Assembly (NCBI GenBank): GCA_037179385.1 | Contig: CM074189.1 | Location: 22,145,020 to 22,209,019, forward strand | Reading direction: 5' to 3' | Origin: Holothuria scabra | Taxonomy: Eukaryota; Echinodermata; Holothuroidea; Aspidochirotida; Holothuriidae | DNA length: 64,000 nucleotides | Shown: piece after piece, positions 25,263 to 36,960 of the stretch | Layout: every line of letters starts with the position of its first letter | How positions within the stretch are numbered: the first letter of the stretch is position 1 | Notes under the pieces: model-generated | Told to the model about the DNA's origin: nothing | The model's database searches: none | What the model saw: the letters and a program-made list of their open reading frames with translations, nothing else | Position numbers and translations under genes: made by a program

Positions 25263-27877
25263 CAAACATGCGTCAAATCGTTTTTTTTTTTCCGTAAATT
25301 TTTTCTTTTCCTCTATTGTACCCCTTTTCCTTCTCTTTCAGATTTTTTTTTCCAAATCATAGGGGGTCACCTTTGCCGTGCCGTGTCATCGCCGCTGGGC
25401 TTACATACAGCAAACAAATTGCAGCCAGTAGGCCAAATAAGCTCCGCAGTCAGCTTTTAGTTCGTTCGGCGTGAAGTACAATTTGGCTTAACCCAGTGTT
25501 CACCTCCCTTTACTAAAATTGACCATTTGGTATTCTTGGAATGTGGCTGAATGTGACCAAAATTTCACCTATACTTCAGTACTACTTGAGCGGATGTGGG
25601 TCTGACTAAAAGTGTACCTATATTAATATATCTGGGGAAGGATGGCAGAAACTTTACCTCTAAACACTTCTCGCTTCCCCTTTATAGTGACCACAGCAAT
25701 CTGACTTGATTCGGTGTTTTAAGAGTGGAAACACCTGCTTTATACAATGAACCAACTTTGGACGCTGAGGCAAGAGACTACAGGGTACCGATCGCTCACG
25801 GGTAATACATTGTATACGTGGACTATCTTGCACTGTGCAGGCCCGTAGCCAGGGGGCCGGAGCGTTCGAACGACCCATTCCAACTTGAGGGATTTCCATT
25901 TTTCCAGCCCTGTTTTTGATGGGTCAGCGATGAAGTATTTTTTATCTTGACATATTGAGGACGAATTTTCGTTCAGAAATTTTACCAAATTCACTGCATG
26001 ATCATTGTTATTGTTTATTACCTGGTGCATAACATTGTTTCAATGGAAAAAACATTTGTTTTGGAAAGATTTATATCAAAATCAGTACAATCTGAAGCCA
26101 GACAGTCTGACAGTACATGTAGGTTATTCTACTACCAGATTACATGCATGCTTTTTCCTCAAAAAGTGGTGTACTGTGTTCAGTTCCTGGGGACAGAGGA
26201 TTTCTTGTTCAAAAGTCCTCTAAAATGCTCCAGATTGAAGGAGATCTGCAGGTTTCAAACCTTCCGGGGAAGAATGCCCGAATCCCTAGCAACTGCATGC
26301 TTACCTCAAGCGCCAGCCGCCTCCGTATTTGGAAAAACGTCCAAATCTTGGAAAATGACCCTTCCCTCCACATGTCCTGGCTACGGGCCTGCTGTGCTTA
26401 CAGCTTGCCACGAAGTTCTTGTTGTATCACAGGCAAGGGACAGAAAAGTCCCATAGATATGAACCAGGAATAAATGAATGTCGTATAAGGTTGTGTATTT
26501 GGTGTCACTGTTGTAGGAAAAGGAGAGGCTACCCTGGCATAGCCCTGCTTAATATCCTGAGTGCAGGGTAATATTTTGCTAATTTTTGGTAATGATTTAT
26601 TGTTCATGTGACAAACGGAGGAAGCCCTTCAATTGGCGCCTGTAAATTGATGTGACTCTGTTTTCTCTTGAGTAAAAAAAGGATCTGGAGTTGATATACT
26701 ACTACAAATCATGAGTTTCAACAAATATTCGATCGTGAAACTCTAGACCCACTAATTCCTGCCAGACATTGTTAGTCAGAAAATCTGGGCTGTAATCTGC
26801 GAGATTCCTTACTATTGTTATAAATTACAAACGCTTTTTTCACCACTCCTTAATTAACTATGAGATTAAAATTAGTTAAAACTTTTCCTTAGTGTTCTTA
26901 AGAAGGAGTGAGTGAAAAAAGGAACACATTTCCGCTTGGGTGTCGTTATACCTCTTCTAACTATCCAACGGCTGATTCACGCGTACCTTAGCTTTTTGCA
27001 TGGTACTCATAACGTTGTTTCAATTGTTGCTGTATATCACATGGATATAAAAACACGTATCGAAAGATCCACGGTCAAAGTGACGAAAACGGCGAAACAG
27101 ATTTTGGGAGAGACTGGCGGGGCCACATGCATATTCCTAAAAACACCATGCGCACACAACGCCACAGAACTGATGGTCTTCAGAGTAAGCAATGGATTGG
27201 TTAATCTGGCAATGAAGGTGGGACTCCATGCTATCGACCATTCAAAGAAAACCCGGTTTTTGGTGTAGTGCAACAGTAACGAATGAAAAACTTCAATTTA
27301 ATATTTTTTTATGTAAACTTTTGTTCAGTTCAAACCCACAAAACCGTTTTAAATGAAAGGGAGACTTGAAAAGAGATCACTCTGGCTGTATTCGACCCCC
27401 TGTTCGGGAACTGAGAAATGTTGCTTTACGAACATGAAAGAATACGTTCGCGAACTTGTTCTCGCGCCCAAATCTGACATCACCTCGCCAGTGGTGCAGC
27501 GAGAACAAACATTAAACAAGATGGTGGAGATATCTTCTCACGGAAGGAATATAAGGAAATATCGGCAGCACAATAACTGATCTTAAGCAGAACATGTGCC
27601 AGAGAGGAATAGATCACTAGAACAAGAGTCTTTCGGAATAATTATGAAAATTTTAACGAAGTAAGTGGTGAAAGCAAGACACGGTACGTCAGCACGTTAG
27701 GTCGATGTGCATAGTGTGACGTATACCATGACATACCTGAAAGTGTTCGGCGTTGCAAAAGGGGTTCCCATGTTCTTGGATCGTTCAAGAACAGTCTAGA
27801 ATAAGGATTCATATACATCCTATAACTTTACGCCTTTGAACTCAATGTGTGACTAGAAATATTTTTACACACCTTTC
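25263..27877. other. Non-coding stretch
   Basis: No gene supported. Overlapping open frames at 25998-26473 on the plus strand lie in three frames and look like chance. The 118-codon frame at 26912-27268 has no recognisable motif; it contains TCAGAGTAAGCAATGG, which is also present in the SINE at 27.99 kb, so part of it may be SINE-derived. Confidence 0.4.
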
Positions 27878-28092
27878 GCCTGCATGGTCAAGTGGTTAAA
27901 GCACCATACTTGCAGTGGAGAGGTTGGGAGTTCGACCCCTAGCCGGGTCATATCGATGACTTTAAAAACGGAACCTCCATTGTGCTTGATGCTCAGAGTA
28001 AGCAATGGAGTATTGGAAAAACAGGCCAGTGAGTCACAACTGGAAAAGGGTCATGGCTGGAAACTGGGCCGTAAAACTCAAATTAACTAAAT
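27878..28092 (+). mobile_element. tRNA-derived SINE, fullest copy
   Basis: The head has both internal RNA polymerase III promoter boxes: an A-box-like TGGTCAAGTGGTTAAAGC at about 27885 and a B-box-like GGGAGTTCGACCC at 27926-27938, at the spacing of a tRNA gene. The body follows (TTAAAAACGGAACCTCC, AGAGTAAGCAATGG, CACAACTGGAAAA) and the tail GGAAACTGGGCCGTAAAACTC, as in the other copies. It would be transcribed by polymerase III and moved by a LINE's reverse transcriptase. The source tRNA is uncertain. Confidence 0.8.
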
Positions 28093-30618
28093 ATGCACAC
28101 CTTATATCGCACTTCAAAAGAAAATTATTTAAGTATCCTTACAGACGTCTTTTAGAATTTATGTATCTACCAAAAAGCTATTTTGTCCTCATGGTTGTTA
28201 ACTATCTATCAAAGATCTGTTTTGCAATTCTTCAGTATCCAGGTTGTGACGAAACAACCTCCTGATCTGCCTGATTACATCTTATCGTATTTGGAAGGAA
28301 ATGAAGCGCACTGCATAAAGACGCAAGATGTAGTCATTTTTTACGCATGACTGATGCCAGATATATCAAAACAGAAAAAATAGTCTTTTTCTTCTGGTGA
28401 TCCAACAGGCTACTGAATTATGTATCGGTTGTTTTCACACGGTGTGAACACAATGAAAGAATAAACGCTCCGCAGATCACAAATTGAGGGCACATGTCAC
28501 ATAACAAACACAGACACCATTTACATCCCAAACCACCCTTGGTCTGAAATGGTGTCTTTTTGCATTCTAAGGATGCTACTTCACGGTATGTTACGATCGT
28601 GTAAACTCTTAATAATTTAATTTATTGCCAACATATTAAAAAAAAATTATGTCAATCATTTGTATTTACAAAACACAAGTAAACAAGAAAGCCAGTATAT
28701 CACTGTGCGGTTCCTCTGACTTTTCAAAATGTTTATAAAAACACACATTCGTATACTTACAAGTATATCAGATTTAAAAGAAACTTAAACTCCCGTTTTT
28801 CTATGCGATGAATGTTAAAGTTTGTAAATGACCTACAAAAGAATGAAAAGTGAACAGTGCTAGAAAGTGTGTTCCCGTAATAGACGCAAAATTGTTTTTC
28901 GAACCAATGAGATGCGATTTAGATTGACTGTATTTAAAGGAATATTCATAATGTCTTTACAACAGGTCAAAAAATACTTTGGGTCAACTTGCATGATTTT
29001 ATTTTTTCATTTTCCTACAGGGTATGAAATATGGTGACAGACGGGGAATAGATGCTGGGTAACACACATGTCCGCTAATCCGTTACAGGCTGAACGTTCT
29101 AGCTGTCAACAAGTTATGTCTCCCTTTTTCTCACTTTGACATCGTTAATTTGCTTTCCTAGAGTCGCTTTATTGACTGCCACCAACCTTCCCAACTTCTG
29201 ATGTTTTTCTTGGAGATCATTCCGTGCACTCTAAAACATTCGGTCCAACTTGAACCGGAAAATGATCAGGCGGAAACTTAACCTTAAAATATTCAAATAT
29301 TTTGCTAGTTTCGGTTTAAAATGATCGTTTTTAGATCAAAGTGAACTAAATTTAGTCAAATATGTGATCCTCATGCAGCTCAGAGCCTATTTGATACTTT
29401 TCTGTTCAATTGAACGAGACGTTTCTGGAGGGTGCTGTAGTAAAGAAGACACCTGGACGCTAAAGATCATGTCTTGAGGTCGAACTGTGCATAACTCTTG
29501 CCAATGATCTCTTATTTCTTTTTCTTGAACAAATAACGGGGTTATCTTTATTAGTATGTATGTATCACTATATAATATAAAAATCATATGCATATTGTAT
29601 TATTAAAAAACAAACTCTAATTAAAAACAACGGGATTTGAATGATCTGGTTGATTGGAAGAATTTTTCTACCACCGTTTCAAGTACCTCTTACCCTGGAT
29701 ATATTGGCTGAGAATGCCGAAACACTGCACAGAAAAGAACTCCTTATTAAACACATGCATCTTCAGTTGTAGGTAACCTCCTTCCAAGTTGCTTTAACCG
29801 AAAAATACTAGTTTTTTCGATGAACTTTACCATTCTCAGTTAAACAATTCCCCAAAAGTCCAAATTGAACTTGCAAATAGGGATTTCTGATTTGGTACCA
29901 ATAGATGGTATTCTATGCGGTGTATGAAACTTTTCAATGGTTCCATAAGCTTTTCCATTGAATATGCCCAAATTCCATTTAGATTCACATTGAAATAGAT
30001 GGGATCCCATTCCATCCCATTGCATTGGGTCTCGTAAGGGCATTTTCTCCTGGTCTTTGTTAACATTTGTCGTAAAACAAACTTGAAGTCTTACCCTTCA
30101 GTCACAAAAGTCAGACACCCCCAAGTCCATGGACCCAATGCGTCTCTCATTGTATTGTGCACGTGTGAATGTGATTGCGATGCTCCATACAAAACACTGT
30201 TCAAAGAAGAAAGATGTTATAACTTAATTAAATATTTTTGAAATCAGGTTCTGATTTTTTATAGCTTAACTTTTAAACTAAACTTTTTTTTTTAAATTTT
30301 AGTCAATGAAGACAACTTGCATGCAACATTTTCAAACTTTACAAGAGCTTTACAGTGGTGGAAAAGTAAACGTATGCATTAATTTCCTTTAAAGCTATTA
30401 AATGGGAACATGTTCGAAAAGTCAAATATTTTTTGGTTTGCATTTATTACTCTTAAAACAATCTAAAAAATAAGTAAATAAAATGAGAGTGTTGGTGGCC
30501 CCCTTTAAATAGTGAAGTGTTTATTTTCCCGGAAAGAGTGATATTTCAATCCACCTATGAGAGATACCGTTCTTAAGGATGTGAATATGTACATCTTTCA
30601 GGGTAACATTCATACTCT
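28093..30618. other. Non-coding stretch
   Basis: No gene supported. A small inverted pair (AGACACCATTT at about 28511 and AAATGGTGTCT at about 28548) flanks about 26 bp. AT-rich, with no splice-bordered frames that I trust. Confidence 0.45.
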
Positions 30619-30848
30619 AAAAAATGATTACCCAACCTGGGACAAAAATTACCCAACCGTTGGTTCCGTATGCCTCATGACCGGAATTGGGTAAAAAACT
30701 GCCCAACTAAGTTGGTTAAGTGTTTACTCATTAGTTGGGCAAAAGAAATTACCCAACCATTTTACCCAACTAACTTTGCCCAACAAATGGTCAAAATTTG
30801 TACCAACACGTTTGCCCAACAGCTGTACTGTTGGGTGCTTGTTTGGAT
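30619..30848. mobile_element. Small element of iterated ACCCAAC motifs
   Basis: Starts with ACTCTAAAAAATGATTACCCAAC and holds about ten copies of (A/G)CCCAAC or its complement GTTGGG, arranged in both orientations, so much of it can fold back. This design is typical of small non-autonomous DNA elements in fish and marine invertebrates. The 62-codon frame inside is a by-product of the repeats. Confidence 0.6.
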
Positions 30849-31959
30849 TTCATTATAACCTGATATATAATTATATAATGTGGACAAGAAGGAGATTTAA
30901 AAGAGTACCATAAAACTTACACCGTTTGCCCTCCAAGAGTTGTTGGGGGCACCAGCGACGATGCACTTGGTTTATAAACAGCGAAGTGTGTAGTTTGAAA
31001 TAACAAACTCAATCGTGAACTTTGTATATCTTCTCCCATTGATTACGAAGTAGTTGAACCTCTTTTTTCTATACGACCATTGCTCTTTAGGTAATTTCGT
31101 CCAGACTTTTACTGCTATTCTACCATTAGCTTTTTATTTACCAAATCCAACCTTATTCAACCATTTTTGAAATGATTGGTATAGTTTGAAACCGGAAAAA
31201 GAACCCTGGACCTAATTTTATACCAAGTAGGCCACATAGAGTTATCTGAAAGTATGAGCCAAATTATTGTGGAGTACGCAAATATATTTGATTTATTATC
31301 TGCAGTGGCAAAGCCAGAGGTGGTAGAGGCCAAGTTTAATTACAGTTCATTCTATAAAATTCCTCCCCAAAATATAATCAGAAGAAGAAAGGGGGGGGGG
31401 GGAGACAGACAATAAAAAAACAGTGAGAGGCGATCACAGGGTGCGTACATGTCTCTCCAATATATTTTGAAAAAGCGCCCCGTTTTTGATGCATGAAGAT
31501 AAACTATGTGTTGTCGATTTCGTTTTGTAATAATCAATAAGCTGGTCAATACGTGCGCAATTCTCTACAGATGCGTTTGGTTTAAACTGTTTAACGCGAG
31601 TTTGAGAAACGCTGATTCATGGAAAAAGTTAACAGTTTTGGGAAACAGCCCAGTGCCCCGTGCAGGCGTTATTCTTCGGAAACATCCATATTAACTTCTA
31701 TATTAGGGCATGTTTTGTTTCTGTTTGAAGTAGTCTTTATTCGGACACTGCATCATATTGTGTAGAAAATATTAAGGTCTCGATGATAAGTTCAGGCTAG
31801 GGAAAGAGCCAAATGGTTTTTCACACAGTGATTTTTACTTTTAAAGCATTGTTGTTATTTTTATTACTTTTTGTTCAGTGTCAACAAGAAACTTGAAATG
31901 CTCTGATATGCACCGACAATAGAAGATAAACAATATAAAGAAGTCAATTTTACTCAATG
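30849..31959. other. Non-coding stretch
   Basis: No gene supported. A G run lies at about 31391-31402 within purine-rich DNA. Confidence 0.45.
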
Positions 31960-32335
31960 ACAGTGGCGTAGCTAGAGAGGGGGAAGGGATGATTGTCCCC
32001 TGGCTCTAAAAAGGAGAAAAATCGAAAAATTTGCCATCTATGACATAAGTCAACTACAGTGTGGTTTTCCCAACTATTCTTTTGTGAAATTCCGACTGCT
32101 CTCCAAAGAAATCTCCATTTTTGAAATTATTTGTTCTAGATATGCGAAGCGCGCCCAAACTTTTACTCGACGCCTGCCCCCCCCCCCCCCCCACCATAAA
32201 TCAGTTTGGTAAACGTTTCCGAACTCAGGAAATGAAAAAAAAAAAAACTAGATCAGCAAGTGATTTCGGCAACAACAGTGCTATTCCCATGGATTTTCTA
32301 TCATTCAGTTCCAAAATTTAAATTTAAAGCTTTTG
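31960..32335 (+). repeat. G-tract-headed repeat, copy 4
   Basis: Opens with AGTGGCGTAGCTAGAGAGGG, then TTGTCCCCTGGCTC, AAAAATCGAAAAATTTGCC, CTACAGTGTGGTTTTCCCAAC, a C run (about 32178-32191) and AAATCAGTTTGGTAAACG. This is the clearest statement of the family's head sequence. Confidence 0.65.
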
Positions 32336-32399
32336 CTAAAATCATGCATATATTGACATGATGGGTGCTATTCCCGAAAAAAAAACATTTCACCGACTT

Positions 32400-32780
32400 G
32401 GTAACGTCAGATAGTGAACCGCCTACCCCTCACTTCACTTTATTATGCTTCTCTTTTCCTCGGAAAATGAGACGTAGGTTAGATGCACTGAGAATTCCGA
32501 ATGGAATCTCTGACGTTTACCGAAAGGAAATACTCGTACATTCTTTCGTCCCACAAAAGCGGGACTTTAAACACTTGAAAATAGTCGGTAAGATTTGCAA
32601 ACTAGAACATATATACATTTATACATATATATAGGAATATGTGATATTTGCACAACCAGTTGGCCTAAAGCCATTGTCCAATCAGCTATCAGAATTCAGG
32701 GATTTTTCCTTCACGTACAAAGAGGCGTATATAAGCTGTGAATAAACCGTGCTCTGGCATAGAACCAGAAAAAATCTCAT
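32400..32780 (-). repeat. Diverged relative of the 1.38-kb array unit
   Basis: Read on the minus strand it matches the end of one unit running into the start of the next: GAATTCTCAGTGCATCTAAC, CTACGTCTCATTTTCCGAGG, then GGGGTAGGCGG and CTATCTGACGTTAC. Beyond 32500 the match continues at lower identity through the CCAATCAG block (about 32677) on the plus strand. GTATATAAGC lies about 50 bp further on, so this part could once have been a promoter. The outer limit is uncertain; the sequence to about 33400 may belong to the same insertion. Confidence 0.6.
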
Positions 32781-34559
32781 CCCGTCACAACAGCTCAATC
32801 AACGATTTCCACAGACTCTGAAGAAGAGAAAATAACTTGCGGAATAAATCCCCCGACAAAATGAGATATTTCTTCTAAAAGAAGATAAAACAGCTCTAAA
32901 AGTCTTGGACAATCTCGGGCAAATAAAAGCCCCTACGATCGCTAATAGGGAACGACAGACCATGTCAAGAAAGCCTAAAAGCTTTGTCTCTGTCATCCCA
33001 ACATTTGGCAAAATAAAAAGCTAAAAAAACATTAACTGATCGTTTAAAGCTACAAAAAGCAGCAGTGACTTCACATACATTTTAAGGGAATATCCGGCTA
33101 CACGTAGCCTTTCAAAGCCCTAGCTCTTCGGAACGAAGCAAAAGCACCCAATAAATACGTTTTAACCTTTCCGACAAACCTCTGTCACAAGTTGCATTGG
33201 GAAAAAGGTTGAAAAGTTCATAAAAACGCCACAGAAGCCTGAACGTAGGCAATCTACTCATCTGTCAATGAAAGAGCAGATACGTGAATTGAAGCTGCTA
33301 CACTTGTCAAAACAAAGACTAAAAAGCAAGGGCTTTCTCTGTGTTCCTTTTAGGAGCGGCACCTGAACTTCACTTCACTCCATGTGAGGAAGGATAGAAG
33401 GAAACTAAAAAGTGACATTCACTCTATAAAAGAGGACACAAGAAAAAAAACGAGATGATCTCTTTTTAACCAGAGGAAAATTATTAGTCATCCAATTTAA
33501 TTGTACGTTAAACCTTAAAGATTCAATTAAAGTTGATAAGAAGTCCTTACAATGACAGGTTACGGAATTTAACCAGTTGTTGATTCAGCATAAGTCTGAA
33601 ATTTTGCAATTTCATTTAGAAGGGGAGTAGAAGTCGAAGTCAAACAGGAATTCGTTCCTTTGGCTGTTGTGGCACCAAAATGTCAAAATTGGGGGAGGGG
33701 CAAACTAAGGTAAAACCTAAATTTTAGGGGGCAAAAATTTTCGACCGAAGCGCGAAACCGAATCCAAAGCGCCCGATCCTACGGGTGTTGGTCAAAGGAA
33801 AAAACCCCGGAAGTTGGGAGGTTTTACCTTCTCTCTGGTAAAGAGGCCTATTTTTATTTTTCGTGTAAACAATTTCCTTACCGACTTCAATTGGATGGCA
33901 AGTGAGGGGGTGGCAAGACCAAAATCTGGGTAGCCCCACTTTTTACCCCTCCCCTCCCCGTAGTGCTGCGCTAAAGGAAACCATTTCATGTAAAATATCT
34001 ACAATACAGGGATTTAAACTCTTTGAAAATACGTACATTTTCGAAAAGTACCCATCATGCTGTATCAGGTTTGAAACTTCCTCAAGACTCCACGGCCTTA
34101 AATATCTACACGACAATGAACCGTACCGCGTCAGGTCGCAACTCAGGTTACGGAAATCTAAATCGTAGAAAACAGAAAAAAGTTACAACACTCACAGCAA
34201 AAGTTACTCAAACAACCCTTGGTTACTGAACAGTTCGCAGACAGTGTTCCAATGGTAAAGATATAAAACTGATATGTTGAACCATTCCTTACCGGCGAAA
34301 GCGGAAAATAAGTACAAAAGTTACTTGCAGGAAGAGTAAACATTATTCAGGATCTTAACATTTGCTTTGCCTGGTCCCTAATGACTTTTTATACACACCC
34401 CCAAAACTGAGGTTCATCAATTCGCTTAAAATGGGACCTCCACCTGGCATCTTCGATTACTGGGTTATCGTTTTTCCCAACTTTTTGGGGGAAATTTCTG
34501 TCCTCTTTGCTGTAGGTCTATAACGATTGGCGACATATATTACTTTTAACTCCGGTGAA
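32781..34559. other. Mostly non-coding, possible retroelement debris
   Basis: No intact gene. On the plus strand around 32869-33012 there is a frame reading SLLKEDKTALKVLDNLGQ that has coding-like codons but no identifiable family. It lies just beyond the CCAAT/TATA-like sequences. From about 33600 to 33980 there is text similar to the borders of G-tract repeats. A weak internal-region remnant of a retroelement is possible. Confidence 0.3.
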
Positions 34560-35290
34560 CCATGACCTTCATCTCCACCAAAACCGATTGATCATTGCCA
34601 AGAGTAAAGATGGGGGGGGGGGGGGATTAGTGAATATTTAAGTTGTATCATTTGGGCTTACTATGTGTGTGAACATGCAAACTAAATGGTACAGTAACCA
34701 TTTTTTCCATACAATAATCATACAGATACTGTTATTATTGATTCCTTGCAACAGGCAGACAAGGAATCTACGAGATGATGATGTCGTGTGTGGGTGTTTG
34801 TATGTGTATGCGTGTTTGTGACACTTTTGCTTGTGAACACAATATCTCAAGATGAAAAAGTGCGACACTTTTCGTATCTGGTTTATAAATTTTTCATGTC
34901 AAGAGGAAAAATCCTATTTATTTTGATGGAGGTCAAAAGTCATTTGAAGTCAATAGGGGTCAAAAACCGAAAACCGTGTAAACAAGATATTTCAAGTTAG
35001 GAATGCCGATACTTTTCAAATTTGGTAAATAAAATCGTCATGTTGAGAAAGAAAGACTCTATTTTTAAGTAGAGTTCAAATTTCATTTGAGGTCACCCTT
35101 GGTAAAACTGCAACCCCCCCCCCCCCATGGCCTGTAAGCACCATATGTCAAGACAGAAATGACCGACACTTTTTATATTTGGCATATGCATTTGTCTTGT
35201 CAAGTGGAAAATAGTTATCGTTCGTGGTTATGGTCAATTTTCGTTTCACGTCACCAAAGGTTGCTGCCAAAATCATGCAATTGGCTTCAA
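34560..35290 (-). repeat. ~150-bp repeat family, block 2, reversed
   Basis: Three units in reverse orientation, recognised by GAAAAAGTGCGACACTTTTC (about 34854), GCCGATACTTTTCAAATTTGG (about 35005) and GACCGACACTTTTTATATTTGG (about 35161), spaced about 150 bp. Each is followed by a TTGTCTTGTCAAG- or TGTTGAGAAAG-type motif and a GGTCAAAAGTCA-type motif. A GT-rich run at 34786-34830 is the mirror of the CA-rich stretch in other blocks. Confidence 0.65.
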
Positions 35291-36340
35291 TCTCAAATTG
35301 TTGCCCCTCGAGTTTGAATTTTGCTTTCAACACAGATTTTTCCCCTGAAAAGATTCCTCTTGCTTCCTCTGCCCTACCCCTGTCTCTGCCCTTTCCTCTC
35401 CACAGAGACATATTCTCCCTTCCAGTGCCTTGCCTTGCGGAGGAATTGTTATCACAATATCTCAACACAACAAGAAATGTTTTCATGTAAATATTTTTAT
35501 AATTGGTTCATAGATGCCAGGTCACCAGAGTTTAAGAACCAGGTCACCGGAGATCAAATGTCATATGAGATCTAAGCAATTACAAACTTCTTTAACAAGA
35601 TGCCATCGAGTAGGAAAGTTGGAAAATTTCATCATCGGTACGTGGATGAAGTACGGTTAACAAAGTAACCCCAATTGTTTTGTGGGATGTCAAAATTAGG
35701 TCATTTTGTATCCCTAGCCATGAAAAAGGTAAAATTTCTCAAGAATTCCAGGTTTATCATCTTAGATCATCAGAGCTTAAAAAGCAAAATAGGTCCTTTC
35801 AGCAAGGAATCACTACGCTCTTTGGCTTTCTGGTGTGGTATACAATGGTACGCGAGAATGTTTGACCATGGTTGGCCTGATACCGTTTGACCTCAGGTGA
35901 CATGACACGATCTCTAATCTTCAGCAAAGACAATAAGGCTCTTCCTTTTATCGTGTTTACCATCCTTTAGGAGGTTTTTGCAATTTCACTTCTGATCTTG
36001 CTATTTGATCTTTTTCAACCATAGCCGACAATTTTGAGGATACTTACGAAATTTTGCTTTCTATTGACCCACGATGAAGGATCTTTGATCGGGCATTCCT
36101 ACCTCGAGATATCATGCTTAAAAGGCTATTATTAAGGTCGCAAGTATTAACAGCCATTGACCTCAAATGAACTTTGGCCTCCTCAAAAAGAAGAAAGAAA
36201 GTTCTTCCTCTCTACATTGCAAACCGATATGAAAATGTCCATTATTGCTATCTTGAAATATTATTTAACAAGCCATTAAGTCCTGTAGCCAGACAAGACA
36301 CTGGAGCAGGCAAACGTTCTGGGGACAAAAGCCTTTTCAT
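35291..36340. repeat. ~150-bp repeat family, degraded middle
   Basis: Decayed phrases of the family in mixed order: CAGGTCACCAGAG, GATCTTTGATCGGGC, CCTCGAGATATCATGCTTA, TTGACCTCAAATGAACTTTGG, CCATTATTGCTATCTTGAAAT and CCTGTAGCCAGACAAGACAC. No gene is supported. Open frames on both strands at 35148-35575 overlap and are probably chance. Confidence 0.5.
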
Positions 36341-36341
36341 A

Positions 36342-36517
36342 CACTGTAAAAAATGTCTGTAATGTTACAGAATTTTTGTACAATTACAGAAGAAAAAATA
36401 AAGAAATACAAAAAGAATACATAAAAAGTGCTGTCAATGAGTTGACAGCACTTTTTATGTAATCTTTTGTTTTTCTTTATTTTATTTTCTGTAAATGTAC
36501 AGACATTTTTTACAGTG
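36342..36517. mobile_element. 176-bp palindromic MITE with TA duplication
   Basis: The left end CACTGTAAAAAATGTCTGTA is mirrored by TACAGACATTTTTTACAGTG on the right, with TA on both outer sides. The middle is a perfect 19-bp stem with a 4-nt loop (36419-36437 and 36442-36460). The arms between are near-complementary, so the whole element folds into one long hairpin. TA duplication suggests mobilisation by a Tc1/mariner-like or similar transposase. It is inserted in the ~150-bp repeat block. Confidence 0.8.
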
Positions 36518-36559
36518 TAGGGTTAGATGATAAAAAAATGTTAAAAAAATTCAAACCCC

Positions 36560-36960
36560 GTAGGCTTCAATTAAAAAAATAACGAACATGAAAGGAAAAC
36601 ACACGGTTTTCAAGGTTTTTACATCTGATGACCTCAATTGAACTTCGACCCAAAACCAACAAAAGGGACTTCCTCTCAACATGACGAATCTTTATACCAA
36701 ATATTAAAAGTGTCGGCCGTTATCTTTATGAGATGTCATGTTTCCGAGCTACTTTGAAGGTTTTTGCAGTTTAATATCTAGTAACCTCAAATGACCTTTG
36801 ACTCGACTAGAGTGATAGGGGTTTTATGGATATTATATCCATATACCAACAGTGAAAAACGTCCCTTATTTCTATCTTGAGATATCGTGTAAACAAGCAA
36901 AGTGTCACAACACACATAAACACAGAACACATACGCATTTTTAAGATCGGTACATAAAAA
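36560..36960 (+). repeat. ~150-bp repeat family, block 3
   Basis: Two well-preserved units: TGATGACCTCAATTGAACTTC (about 36626) and AGTAACCTCAAATGACCTTTG (about 36780), about 154 bp apart. Each is followed by a variant of GATAGGGG, a pyrimidine-rich motif, AAAAGTGTCGGCC and ATCTTGAGATATCGTG. The block ends in a CA-rich stretch (36906-36935). Confidence 0.7.

Noticed and set aside
25998..26473. Three overlapping plus-strand frames up to 152 codons
   Set aside because: Three frames open at once with no motif is what random sequence gives.
26912..27268. 118-codon plus-strand frame
   Set aside because: No recognisable domain, an antisense frame covers half of it, and part resembles SINE body sequence.
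27885..27940. A functional tRNA gene
   Set aside because: A and B boxes are present, but the arms do not form a convincing cloverleaf and the sequence continues into a SINE body.
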